This document shows positions 32,638 to 45,300 of a stretch of 64,000 nucleotides of DNA, piece by piece. Origin of the DNA: Membranipora membranacea. Its lineage: Eukaryota; Bryozoa; Gymnolaemata; Cheilostomatida; Membraniporidae. How positions within the stretch are numbered: the first letter of the stretch is position 1; each line of letters starts with the position of its first letter. The translations under genes were made by a program, and so were the position numbers. A model generated the notes under the pieces. That model ran no database searches. It was given only the letters and a program-made list of their open reading frames with translations, and had not been told where the DNA came from. Where the stretch lies: the NCBI GenBank assembly GCA_914767715.1, contig OU612066.1, positions 22,666,283 through 22,730,282 on the forward strand, in the 5' to 3' direction.

Positions 32638-35600
32638 CATGAACCTCCCATCAGTGAGACACCGAATCGTATCCCAGCCACTGCGCTACCTGAATCAGAG
32701 AATAAATCCCGAATATAGTAAAATATGGCTAGCTAAAATTTACTCACCCTCTTTACATTATATAATTTCCAACCAAAGTTAGCAAAAATTAGGGGTAGCT
32801 AACACCAAGCTATTGGAATCTGAGACTATGTCCTGGTTTTTGAGCTATATGTTGACTTGTAATTGTTTATCTTGCGCTAGATGGTGCGAAGCGTAACAAA
32901 CCTCCCAAATAAAAGAGTAATTAATTCACTTTCTTCCGCTGACCTCTTGTTATTTTGTTTGTAGTTGCTCAAGTCCGCATGAAGACAGCCAATCCTACAC
33001 ACTGATCTTAGCCACCCACAACCTAATTAATTCCTTGTAAACAAATCAAGGGAGTACCTATGGTGACATCACCAACGGGTGTGAAATCTTCACATGTTTT
33101 TACTTATTTGCCGCTGCCAGCAGGACAGTATTTATTGCGATGTACTTCCCGGCGAGAAATTAATACACTTTGATATCCCTTGAGACTTTGCGAGTGCTTA
33201 TTGTAGCTCTAAATGACATGTCCTTAAGGTAATGAAGAAACATCATGCCATGCATGGACAGAAAAAGAATATCGAAAGAAAAGCGATAAAAAATGTGCAA
33301 CTTTCTATAATTTACTTATCAATAATTTATGCAAAGTTGTAAGTGGTGTGTGTGTGTAGTTACTGAACTTTATTGTACCTGGAATGGCAGTGTGTTTTAC
33401 GCTGCAAGTGTTTTCAATAGCAACTGCTTCAAACTAAACCTGCTGTTGTACAGGCTAAAGAGTTAGAGACTAACTTCTTATATGGGCTAAGTGTGTTTGT
33501 TGTAAAACCTTCCCACTATGTTGACGTGAAGTCCAGAAGTTTCATTTATAAATGCACCAAGCGTCTAAATTGAAAAAATTCAGTTCTCTTTCCATCAAAT
33601 TCTATAATAAATATCTAATCGTCAATCAAAATCTTTGGCAGAATGATAGCTTACCTCATGCAATTTTCAGTCTGAAGCCAAATATACAACTACACTAGAG
33701 GCACCTTGTCCAGCATGGGATAGAAGAGCGACTAAAGTTACTCGTGTGCTTGTTCACTGCGAGTGAAGTAGAAATTGGCTTAGTAGGTAAATCATTATAA
33801 CTCAACACTATAGTAGGGGCTAACGCAATTTAAGCTGATTCTGCTCACATGAATTTTAATACCCTTTGATAATGCTGCAGTGTAGTACCGATTTGAAGTC
33901 AGTTTTTTTCAAAGAAGTCTGGGCAAAAGGCACCATGAACTACGTAGAAAATATTTATGAACAATTTAATCCATCAGATTAGTTATTCTTAGGAATTAAT
34001 TTAAATTATCCACATCCGGAATGCCATTCATTGACAATTATGACTAAATAGAGTATTGGAAATACAGTGCAAGTCAAATAGAAAAGGCAGATAATTCAAG
34101 ACAGATGCAAATTTTAACCTGTTTACTCAATTTACTTTGTTGACAACATCTTTTATATCTTAATTCTCAATATTTGTTCTATTTCCCAAGAGCCTTTTGT
34201 TGAATAGAGTTTTTGAGTTAAATTGTTTATGGTCCTCTTCATTCATTCAGTGCTTGATTCTGCATTTTTTTACTAGTTAAAGCTCTGGGTCGATGAGGTG
34301 TGGATACAAATAATATCATTTTCATATATTTACATAATTTTAAACACATACAAAGAATGACCAATGACCAATAAAGCTTGTATTATGGAAGTCGGTAAAC
34401 TAATTCGTCCAGTTAAGTTTAGTCTGAGAGGCCAGCGGGTCAATCACACCACGGTGACCTCAAATTGTTTGCATGATTATGATAATTATAGTTGGCCTTG
34501 GCCATAATAAAGTTTACAACTACACCATTGGTTGTTATACCCGTTATATGTAATAGATAGCATGATTTCACCATTATCACCTCCTCATAACTCTATGTGG
34601 CTACCTGGTAGAAAAGCTTTGTGGCTGGGAGCTTTCTTTACTTCTTGTTTGTCTTGCACCAATGAACTCCAGGGAGGGATTTCATTGGCTGCATACCCCC
34701 AAGCATTATACAAGCTAGCATATTCTCATAACAATTTGTAGCAACTCTGGGTTGAATTGAATAGCAAATTGAAGTCAAGCAATATTGATTACGACTATCT
34801 ATTACTCTATTGAATACTTTGATCTTCCTTACTATTGTCTGGAAGCTTTGTAATCTAGATCAATGGTTAATAAGTGTGAAATGACGATTTATATCAATGT
34901 CAGTCCATTTTTCCTGGTATTTGGAGTTGCTCTACCCCATGTAGTGAGCTGATTTAAGCCATTTATGCTCATGTCTTGAACCAAAAAGTCCCGTTGCTGG
35001 AACAGTCTGCTTTTACTACTAATGTTCTCTGATGTAAAACGAGCTTCTTTGCTCTCCAAAACAGTGGCATCCAAATGTACAACCCGTAGAATTCAGGGGA
35101 TACAGGCTACAGCCGAAAGCACTAAAAGCGGCAAGCTTTAATGGGGGTTTTCTAAATTTGGAACGCGTCGGCAGGCTGCACCCATCCAACGTTCAAATTG
35201 GCAGAGGCGCTGCTCTTTTGACTAGAGTTTTATCTGCTACTTCACAAGTATGAACCCACAATTCAATTTGTATTAATATCTAATTAATTTATTATCTAAT
35301 GTTGCAGACCTATTGTAACCCTTTTACGATAAATTAACAAATTAGTTTCATATTCCACCTGATAATCAAATATAGCTGTCTGGATAAACATTGGTGTCGA
35401 GCTGTACAAAAAATTCTCAACAAAGAATTGAACAAGCGAACAAAAAAACATCATGTTAGCCAGGGTGTCCCGAAATGCTGCTCTTCATCATAATTCAGTT
35501 ATTCTGAATCATCTTTCCAGGCAAACAAGGCAATGGTTACATCAATGTTAAACTTACAACGACACTGAGCCTTTTCAGTCTCATTTTGTCAAGCAGGTAG

Positions 35601-36454
35601 AATTGAAACTGCTATGCAAAGGCCTTCTAGGCATCAGAAATGTGATCTAATAATTGGTTGCTATGACGTAATGTGCTAGTCAGAATAAGTTGCGGTGGAT
35701 TACTATACGGTGGCTGATGATGGTAACCAGACAGAACTCACCTCACTGAACTTCTGATTTCTCCTTTTCAGTGTGTTATTTTACATAGGACGTGTGTAAC
35801 TTCATATACTTTTTAATGATCAATGATATGTCTTTATCAAAGTTTTCAAATATAAGGCTCACCAGAACCTTGACACTGCATCACAAGTTTTCAAAACTAC
35901 CTTATGACCCCAAAAAAATCCGAACCACCAAAAAGCCATTTATCTCTTAGAATATTTAAGTCTAATATAATTAGAGAATTTTGAAAATTCTATCAATTAA
36001 CATACTCAATTCCGGAGATCATGCTAAGTCTGACAATGAAACCCCCACCCTTTTGCCCCCACCCGACAAATCCCCCTCAGGTTTGCTCCTAGCCCTAAAT
36101 TCTGCAACTAGCTTTGCCCACGGTGAGATTTGGAAACAACCAGTTGATAAATTTCAACTACTACAAATCATATTGCCTTCGTGTCAGTTTGTTCTGCCGT
36201 CGTCCAATATTTTTTATTAGTATTTAAACACCCTGCCTTCCTGCCTGCAAAATTCATCATCACCACGGAGCAGAATGAAATGTTTTCCAAGTGTACACTG
36301 TGAAGTCCCAGGCATTGTAAAAGATAATAGTATTTTTGATGTTGCTCTAGAAAAAGATGGAAATGGGTTATTGATCTAATGTGACTGCGAAGCTTGACAT
36401 AACACTTGAGAGATTTGTTATACTTCCAAGTAAACTGCGGCAGCAGACCATCCC

Positions 36455-37163
36455 TGTCAGCTTCTTCTATATTTAGACAAAGGCAGCTGAACAGGTTGAT
36501 CGCAAAGACTACATACACAGATGATTGGAGGCTATTTCAGGCCCCGAATAGTCTGCTACCTTGAGCTTTAGACCGCATTTATGTGACCAGCTTTAGATCA
36601 CATCTCTGTCAGCTTCTTCTATATTTAGACAAAGGCAGCTTAACAGGTTGATCGCAAAGACTACATACAGTGCACTCCTCCTCTTAATTCAGACTTTATA
36701 ATTCAGATCTTCTGTTTATTCAGACATCAGCCAAATGTCAATGCATTCTAATGTCACCTAATTCAGGCTCTGCTTAATTAGGACAAATCTTTGTGGTCCC
36801 CACACAGGCCTCTATAGTTCTAGCGGAGGCAGGGATGCTCTGCCTCCCCTAGAAGGCTCAATAGATTGGCCTAAAAATTCTATAATTTAATATTCCATTG
36901 CAGTATTAGCTAAGTTAGGACTTCCATTTGCTATTATTATATCATTAAAATACTTTAGAGCTTGGGGACCGGGGACTCAGGAGGAGCTTACAATATCCAA
37001 CCTCGTGTTACTTCGCACCCTCAGGAATTTTCGCCCCCCCTACTCTCTATCCTACACTACTGCCCTGCTACATACTAGAGTACATACACAGATGATTGGA
37101 GGCTATTTCGGACACCTGTCATAGTCTGCTACCTTGAGCTTTAGACCGCATTTATGTGACCGA
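36455..37163. repeat. Tandem duplication, second copy split by an insertion
   Basis: Unit 1 runs 36455-36606 and unit 2 starts at 36607 (shared text CTTCTTCTATATTTAGAC ... GGTTGATCGCAAAGAC). Unit 2 stops at 36668 and resumes at 37081 (GATGATTGGAGGCTATTTC ... GAGCTTTAGACCGCATTT). Confidence 0.75.
36669..37080. mobile_element. 412-bp insertion with 7-bp target-site duplication
   Basis: The intervening segment is flanked by TACATAC at 36662-36668 and 37081-37087; the uninterrupted copy has it once. Its left end (CAGTGCACTCC, then repeated TTAATTCAGA-type motifs) recalls pogo/Tigger DNA-transposon ends, but no matching right terminal repeat is seen and that superfamily normally duplicates TA. 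The class is undecided. Confidence 0.6.
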
Positions 37164-38974
37164 CTAAAGATTATGTTCAATACTTTCTTATTTATTTTCC
37201 AGTTTTAGTTCGATAACATGTACACTTCTTTATTGACTTTGGAAAATTGTTAGTCTAATATTGAAGATAGGAATACTACGATAATATTATGTTATTTAGG
37301 AGAGTGACGGTTAGGCTTATTGAGGCTTATTGAGGTGATAACGAATAGTCTCCTTGTGGTTGGATCTCAAAATATACAGGAGTAATCTATTAATATCCTG
37401 TACTGTACTGATGGAGGTTGTTGGATGGGGTGGGGGGGGGGGGGGTGGGTTGTGAAAGAGTTTTGGGGGCTTTGTAGTATTAATAGATGAGTTATTAGAT
37501 GGCAGCAGGTATTGATTGTCAGGAGTTTTTTAATGCCAAGCAACAGACCATGAGATCTTGTCACAAGCACAGCCCGGAAAATTTCAAATTTCTGGAGGAA
37601 GTGGGGATCCAGGCCACATAGATTTATTATGAATAACACTATTGGAGTTAGATGGACGAGTCTGGTAGAACTGGTAGTGCGGCGAAATCCGGCCACCCAA
37701 TTAGGACATTTAAGACGATTAGGGCAGTAAAAGGTGAACATTAGCTTTGTCATGGCTTTGGAAGTTCCAAAACAGAAAAGTTAGCAGCATGACACGGCTG
37801 GGTGAACAAATACTATCAATTTAATTGAGCGAAGTAGTTGGATCAGATCAATTTCCATTCCCATCACAGACTGAAATCCTAATAGCGACCATATATCATA
37901 AACAATGTGAATGGAAACGATTCACAGTGAGGAAGTCTAGAGTTCCTGCTTTTGATTTCATTCTCACCCTCACCGTTAAAACGTGCAACAGAATAATCTG
38001 TGCATTTATTGAAAATTGTTATCTGGGAAAGTGCAATGCTCAAATTAATAACAATATCTAATCATCTTTATTCTCGCCTCAAGAGAATTGGGTTTAAAAC
38101 TGGGACTGCACATCACCATCACTCAAACTGCTCTTGGAAGCGCTGATTGAATTTAGAAAAAAACAATTTCCATTAGATTTCCATTTTATCTGCCCATTGG
38201 ACCATATGTAAAATTCATTCACGACCAACATGATGCCCACTACTCTTGCACTCATATCAATGGTGTCATAATGCAGGACATCGGCCCACAAAGTGTAAGG
38301 GGACTTAGTATCGTTTGATTTACAATTTTGCGCACTGATGCTAAAAAACAAAATACAACAGTTTTTTTTGTTTTCTGTTCCAAAACAACAAATCAAAGTA
38401 TGAAAATCGAGTCAATTTTGGTTTTTTGATTTTCTTATTGACGAAAACTGAAATATTGATATGAATCCTATTTTCATATTTCAACTTTGAATCACAAAAC
38501 AAAAATTGAATAATGAATTGATTTTTGTTTTTCATTTTTGATGCTGCAAAACAAAAACGAAAGTCCCAGGGTGGCTTTCTATTCTTCACTTACGCATTAC
38601 CAGGGAATTTTAATTGTGTCTATCACTCGCTCTCCTTTTTGTCACCAGTTGTCTACAACTTTGCATGCTGATTTCATTTTGATACTAAAAACCCATTCTT
38701 AGTGCATTTTATAGTGTAGGCGGCGTCATCCGATATACAACAGCAGCTGATGATAAAAGAAAAGTGCCCATAGCATATGAAACAAACGCCAAACCATTCA
38801 AATAAACCAAAGCTGTCTGAAAACTAACAGGTTGCATTGCTATCAAATTTACCTAAGTAGATTGAAGTCGGATGAAAAGTTTACCATTTCGCAGAAGCCT
38901 GAAATAGCTTATTTCAAGGCTAGGATCATTCACTCACTATTATATAGACGTCCGCCTCAGCCTCGCCAAAATTT

Positions 38975-39055
38975 ATTGCTAGCTAACATTTAATCACCTC
39001 CTTACTAGCTAAACTTAAAGCTAGCCAATATTTAACTCATCTATAAGGTAACTTA
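38975..39055. repeat. Copy of the TAGCTA dispersed repeat family
   Basis: TTGCTAGCTAACATTTAATC and TTACTAGCTAAACTTAAAGC followed by CTAGCCAATATTTAACTC. Related stretches occur at about 995, 8745, 13998, 32725, 41083, 59252 and 62690, in the same orientation where readable. Confidence 0.5.
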
Positions 39056-40344
39056 TGTTATTTTCTATCCCAAAATAGATCTACATTAGCATCACATTAC
39101 ATTGTTTTTTAAGTTTGTTTTCTCTCGAAACCAAAAAAACCAAAAACAGAGGCCACGTGACACGACTAGAACTACATTACATCATCACTGAGAAAAAAGT
39201 GTATTGTACTCACCGATAGGGAGAGGTAGTTCTGTTTTACTTTATTATATCCAGAATAATACCGTCTTCATTGACAATCCGCTGCCAACCCTCTGCCAGC
39301 GCAGTATTCTACTTATATAGAGTAGAGTTGTATGCAGATTAAGTCTATATAAGCTATGATTATTTTTCCTTTGGCATGTTATTATTGATACATAGTCAAG
39401 TGTTGAATTTTGTTATATAAATATACACAGATGGAAGCCGTTCGTTCGTTTAGCCAGCTGCTGCCTCTGCCGATGATGATGCTGCCGTTCACGGCTACAA
39501 CGCTCAACACATTAAACTGAAAGCTTTCTCCCGTAGCATAAAATTCTACCTCCCCATTATGCTCATAATGATAATGATAATGGCTCAACTCAAATCAATA
39601 ACTTCAACATACAATCACTAAAAGTTTCACTGTGGGGCAGGAATTGATCTAAAACGAAGAATTTGCTTCTCCTAATATTGTAGCATGTAGGTGTTTGCAC
39701 TATCTTGATGAAATTCTTTACACGACTGGATGTTGTATGCATTTTAGGCAGCGCAGAGGCCATTTCAATTAGTGCCTTGCTCATAAACTTAATGTATTTG
39801 ATGTTCAATATATACATTCAGTATTGTCAAAATGTCCTCAAGCCCAACTCAATAATGACAACATAATCAATTATTCACAATTGTACATTTTTGTCACGCA
39901 ATTACCAATTAGTCTAAGAGGGTATTGTCAATAAAGGCAGATAAAATGAGACACTTGTGCTTTTTAAACAACATATAGCTGCCACAGTGAAAACATAAAC
40001 AAAACTAGCTCTTGTAGGGCTGACAAAGCTAATTTAGTATGCAGTGAGAAATTCAAACACGTCTGCGACAGATGAACATCGCCTATTTGTCTTAAAATTA
40101 TTTGACCACTGCATTGCATCACCTACAGATTGTCTTGAAATAATTTGACCACTGCAGCGTATCACCTTTATGTCTTGAAATAATTCAACTGCTGTCAATG
40201 GACTTTGAGTCATAGTAATCAATGATTGTAAGGGATATATCAGTAAGACAGTGAGATATGAGACCGATGCCGATTTTTTATTTGTATCTGCACAATGATT
40301 GGGAACAATGGGAAAATGTTTAAATATGCATGAGAGAGTCCGGT

Positions 40345-40910
40345 ATGTGATATGTCTGTAACGGATCGGCTTGCTGCCAACTTCCTGTGTTTCAAGGACT
40401 GCGTGGTCTTTTGTTATTACTAAGAAAAGCTAGATTGTCTTGTCTTATGAGAGGGACTGAGATAGAATGGGATAGATCAGTCAGAATACAGGCGATATAT
40501 GGCACCCATGTATTCAGAGGCCCAGGACAAATTTTATTTAGCATATATTGATATTAAATCTATCAGAAAATTTTATAAATATGTGATATGTCTGTAACGG
40601 ATCGGCTTGCTGCCAACTTCCTGTGTTTCAAGGACTGCGTGGTCTTTTGTTATTACTAAGAAAAGCTAGATTGTCTTGTCTTATGAGAGGGACTGAGATA
40701 GAATGGAATAGATCAGTCAGAATACAGGCGATATATGGCACCCATGTATTCAGAGGCCAAGGACAAATTTTATTTAGCATATATTGATATTAAATCTATC
40801 AGACAATTTTATAAATATGTGATATGTCTGTAACAGATCGGCTTGCTGCCAACTACCTGTGTTCCGATTACTGCGTGGTCTTTCTTTCATACTAAGAAAA
40901 AGCTAGATTA
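40345..40910. repeat. 236-bp tandem satellite, about 2.4 copies
   Basis: Copies start at 40345, 40581 and 40817 with ATGTGATATGTCTGTAAC. The spacing is exactly 236 both times. Copies 1 and 2 differ at only a few bases; copy 3 is truncated and more diverged. There is no open frame of note. Confidence 0.9.
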
Positions 40911-42306
40911 TGCAGGAGAGTTTTCTCTGGGGTAATACTGGGGGAGTACTGCTTTCTCTGCTTCCATGCCTATGATGGTGTCATTTTTCTAAGAAATTGG
41001 CCGGCAGCAAAAAATAACGTTAGAGGTTACAGAAGGAAAAGTAAGCCATTTCACAGAGTCTTGAAACCAATTTTATTGCTAGCTCACATTTACTTCTTGT
41101 TTTAAACTATAACCTTAGCTAGCGAATACCTATGCTCACCAACTTAAAGCAGCCCCCAATTTGGCAAATCTAAACTCTTGCATATATTTACTCTCCTTGG
41201 GAAGCTAAGAAAATGAAACCATTTGCTACAGTGGCAATGAATTATCTTCTATTTGCTACAAGTGGACAATTCTCAGTTTCAGTTCAATATTCAGTGAATG
41301 GAAGAAGCTGGGCCACACACTAATCGTTTTCATCTTTGGGGCACACGGTTTATTCAGTTTAGGCAGGGAGGGTGTGACCCTCCCTGATTTAGGCAGTAAG
41401 CCAATTGCCAAGGTTAGGAGTTTCTAATGATTTCAGCACAGCATTTCGTAGTTAGTTGAAAGGTATAACTTCGGATAAAGAAAATCTATCTTAATATCAC
41501 AGTTGGCCCAATGATTACAAACCATGCCTAAGTGAAATCACTCAACAGACAACTATATTGAGAAATAACTCTCAATAATTGAAGTCCTTCATCAAGAAGT
41601 CAAATTTAGCTGCATGCCAGTAAGTATGTCTTCAAGACGCAATCTACACATAGTATGCAATAGCAGTTTATACAGGAATATTGGGTTTTATTCCGATAAA
41701 GTTTAGCCAAGTACCAGAACATTTAATGTGCCAAAAAACTCTGGCCTCTCGGCCATAATCTAAATATTCCGATTCATTGATGTGAAAATACAATGGTGAA
41801 CAATAAATAAAAATACAATAAGAACAGTCCCTTGTCTCCACCTACATAATATTTCCAATTAACAATTATCACAATGATGACACAGTCATATTAACTGTAT
41901 GCAAAACTATACCCCCGAAGACTTCGGTCCGCAAAAGTAGGCGCCCAGGTCCTGCTTCTAATATCAATATGTAAAAATTCACAATGTGGTGCAATATTGA
42001 ACAAAATTGATTATATTGAATAGAATTTCACTATTTTCGGAGAAGCTGGTCAAACGTACAACATTTATCAAAGTCGATTATCGAATAAGCTCCAGTATAA
42101 AAGCACTACTAATAAATAACTCTTTTCATTATCATTTGGTATCAGTTAAAAAACTGCAAATATTCATTTCATTAAAAGACAATAAGTGTTCCAACAATAA
42201 AATAACAAGGGACAAATACATGACGGGGTAGCTTTTTTTTGTGAGGGGGAGGGGATGGAGGGTCAATCAGATCACAACTATAGCTGAGCCAGTATGAAAC
42301 GTGTAT

Positions 42307-45300
42307 TTACTTTCTCCGAGGAGTACCATGAGGGGTTGAGCTGCTCTTTGTAGGTGTCGAGATAGGTGATGATCTCTGCAGAAAAAACAAAATAATATTA
42401 TTCATGTTTTTTTTCTTCTTACATATATTAAATTATTTACTATATACTTTATTATATTTATTTTTCATTATCTTTACAGGGTGAATTAAAATGTTTGCAT
42501 AAGACACTCCCTCTTTCTGGAGGGAGGTTATCTATGTATTAACTTGACAAGCAGTATCCATAATTCATTGCCAGCAATGTACTTTTGCAAATTTGTATAC
42601 CAAGAAAATGATACTATGAAAGTGATATGGCAGTAGCCATTTACTAACTCGAGAGAAAATTTCAAAATATTGCAAAATTTAAAGCAAATGAAAGATTTTA
42701 TAAGATGCACTCAGTTAAAATGAGAAATCAGTGTTACCTGTAATCCGTCAGGTAACCTAAAACATGTTCCCCAGTGTTGAATGTAGTTACTGAGAAGTTT
42801 ATTGAGAGGACAGAGACAAAAGTGGCCTACTTTGCTGTGGATCAGGTGTTTATGAGCACATTACACCAAAGGGTCAATGGATTTTAATGTCTGAACTACC
42901 CAAAAATACAAGCCTACTCTAGAGTTTCCAAGGGAGAAAGCTTAGAAGATATAACAAAAGCACGCTATAGAATTCTCTCCCCTGCACTTCGTAGGTTTCT
43001 AATGTGCTGTAAGCCACATACCTCGTTCTGTGTTAGGCGAGCCTTTGAGTTAGCCAGGTCACTCCCCTCCTGTCTCTTCTGAGCCATACCGAGCTCCACA
43101 GAGCGAACCCTCTGAGCAAAGTTAAGTGAGCAGAGAGTCTCGTTAACATGGCTCTCCACAGGGGCAACCTGCACGATCATAAGCACTTTGGAATCACCAC
43201 CTGCAAAAATTAGTAAAGAGTATGGTCAGTTTTTTTCTTTCATATGAATAATAATATACACTTTTTATTTGCTATTCCTTTCGAGGCCAATGAGAATATG
43301 CATCGGAAGACATGTTACATGATCCATTTAGCGCAGCAATGTACAAGGTACGGGTCGGCAAGCCAGCGTTATGTTTGATGAGCTACATTAGCAGCATGGG
43401 TAGTGACAGGGATTCGAACTTGCAACACTCAGATGGATAAACTCGAATCCTAACCACTACACCACCCTGCCACCCTCGAAAGGAAGTGAGCACTTACAAA
43501 GAAAATGAACACAGTTGTCCTCTCACTTTTATGGGGACATTACCATAGACGTGATATTAGACATAGACAAGACACTATTTACAGCTAGAGTGAGGCACTT
43601 AATTCATTGATATTAAATTTCACTTACAGATTCTTTTAAAAAGACAAACAACATCAAACTGATCACGGGAAGTTACTGAATGTAGCGCAATTTTCAAACC
43701 CAATATCCGATTGAAATTGATCGAGTTATCAATAATAAACTGGACAGTGGCTTGCAAATCAATAGCAAAACACCAATGCAACTACACAATTTGATGTTGT
43801 TTTTCCTTTAAAAACCTGCTAAAGTGAAAATGAATATCAATATTCAATGTGTTTGTACGTAAGCAACAATTAAGTGCGCCAGTGTCTCAATGCCAATGTT
43901 CCATATAGTGTCCTCTGTAGGTTTCTATAGACATAACTCACAAAGTAGTTTTTTCACACACAAGGTTTCGTTCTAAATATGGCTTTCTGTAAGATGTACT
44001 CGACCATTTATCTGGCTGAGTTATGAAATAATTCAGTATATTAATTATATACAATTATATATTTGTAATATGCACTATTAAGACTCCTTCGTAAGAGTGA
44101 GAGATATAACGACAATTTCTCACACACAATATGGCAACATGTTCAAAAACATAGGAAGCCTTCAAGGTGAAGGCAGCTTTTGCAGAGTGTTTGTCTGAAT
44201 ACACTAGTGGTGTATAATTCATTAGCTAATCAGTCCCTCGTAAACTCAATCTGTTTTATTTAGTGACATGAAAAACTGCTACAAGATTTGCATATTATTT
44301 TTAAAAACAGCTATAAAAATATTCCAAATTATTTGGGCCACTCATGAAATTTGTTTGTCAGCAGTTAATCAAAGCGTCTTATTTGGCTCAAAATATAAAG
44401 TCATAACTATATAAATACTATATTATATACTATTTATATGTTAATGGATAAAGTGAAGTAGAGAGTTGTCTTACCCAACGAGTCCTGTAGGAGATAGGTT
44501 AGCTTGCTGTTTCTGTAAGGCACAAACTGCTGTTTACTCCGTAACGCTGAGATCACATCGCCCAGTGCTGACAGACTCTTATTGATAGCTTGAGCTTCTT
44601 TAAGACGGGCTCCGTCCGCACCAGACTTACTAACTCTCTCAGATCCGGCTAAATCTACTAAGTTCAACTTGCCTAACAACGAGAAACGGATTGATATTAA
44701 AGTTTTCCTAAATAGAATTGATCTGCGTTTTATGAATAAAATAATGAATTTGTTTATTTGAGCTTGCAACTGGTTTTCTGCCTATAAACAGATTCATCGG
44801 TATTGAAATTAACAAAAAAAGCCAAAAATCAGGCGCCATTATGAAAAGCACCTTCTATTAGATTATTTTGAGCCATGTCACTCTGCATTACATAAATAAA
44901 ATACCCAATGGCTATACATGAACTTACCGAAAGTCTTTACCCCAGTTGTCAGGTTCTCGCCCACTATTTCTACACATAGCAGTGCATGAGATCGGGAGGA
45001 ATGTTCATTCATATTAGTACTGGCAGTAGCTCGGTTATCATGGCCGATAGTAAATACTCTATTTACATCATCTACATTACTCACTGCCACCCAAGATAGA
45101 CCTACAAATACAAGTATATTATGCTGCATTGGTTGAACCACGAACAGAAACATGCAGAACTTGGTAAAGATACGTCTTCAGGTCAAGACAAGTGTCAAGA
45201 TAAGGTTGATATTTTCTGATTTTTCGATGTAGAGGTGTGGGATGTGGAATTTTCTGAGCGGTAGTCTGTTGTTGTTCTCAATTAGAATAACAAGCTATTT

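Larger units (their letters stand above)
31456..42306. other. Gene-poor repeat-rich interval
   Basis: About 10.8 kb between the start of the D2-like receptor and the end of the kinesin. No open frame here has convincing splice context or a recognisable protein. It holds the hairpin at 32581-32637, the interrupted duplication at 36455-37163, a poly-G run near 37430-37446, the 236-bp satellite at 40345-40910 and TAGCTA-type repeat copies at 32725, 38978 and 41083. Non-coding first exons of the receptor could lie near its left end. Confidence 0.55.

Noticed and set aside
36168-36518. 116-codon minus-strand open frame
   Set aside because: It overlaps the duplicated repeat at 36455-37163 and shows no domain.
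37367-37753. 128-codon minus-strand open frame
   Set aside because: It includes translation of the poly-G run as polyproline, and the rest has no family signal or splice context.
40345-40910. CRISPR-like array
   Set aside because: The repeats are long, contiguous and without spacers in a eukaryotic genome, so this is a satellite.
43400-43475. Functional tRNA gene on the minus strand
   Set aside because: A- and B-box-like motifs exist, but the acceptor and anticodon stems do not pair, so it is better explained as a SINE.
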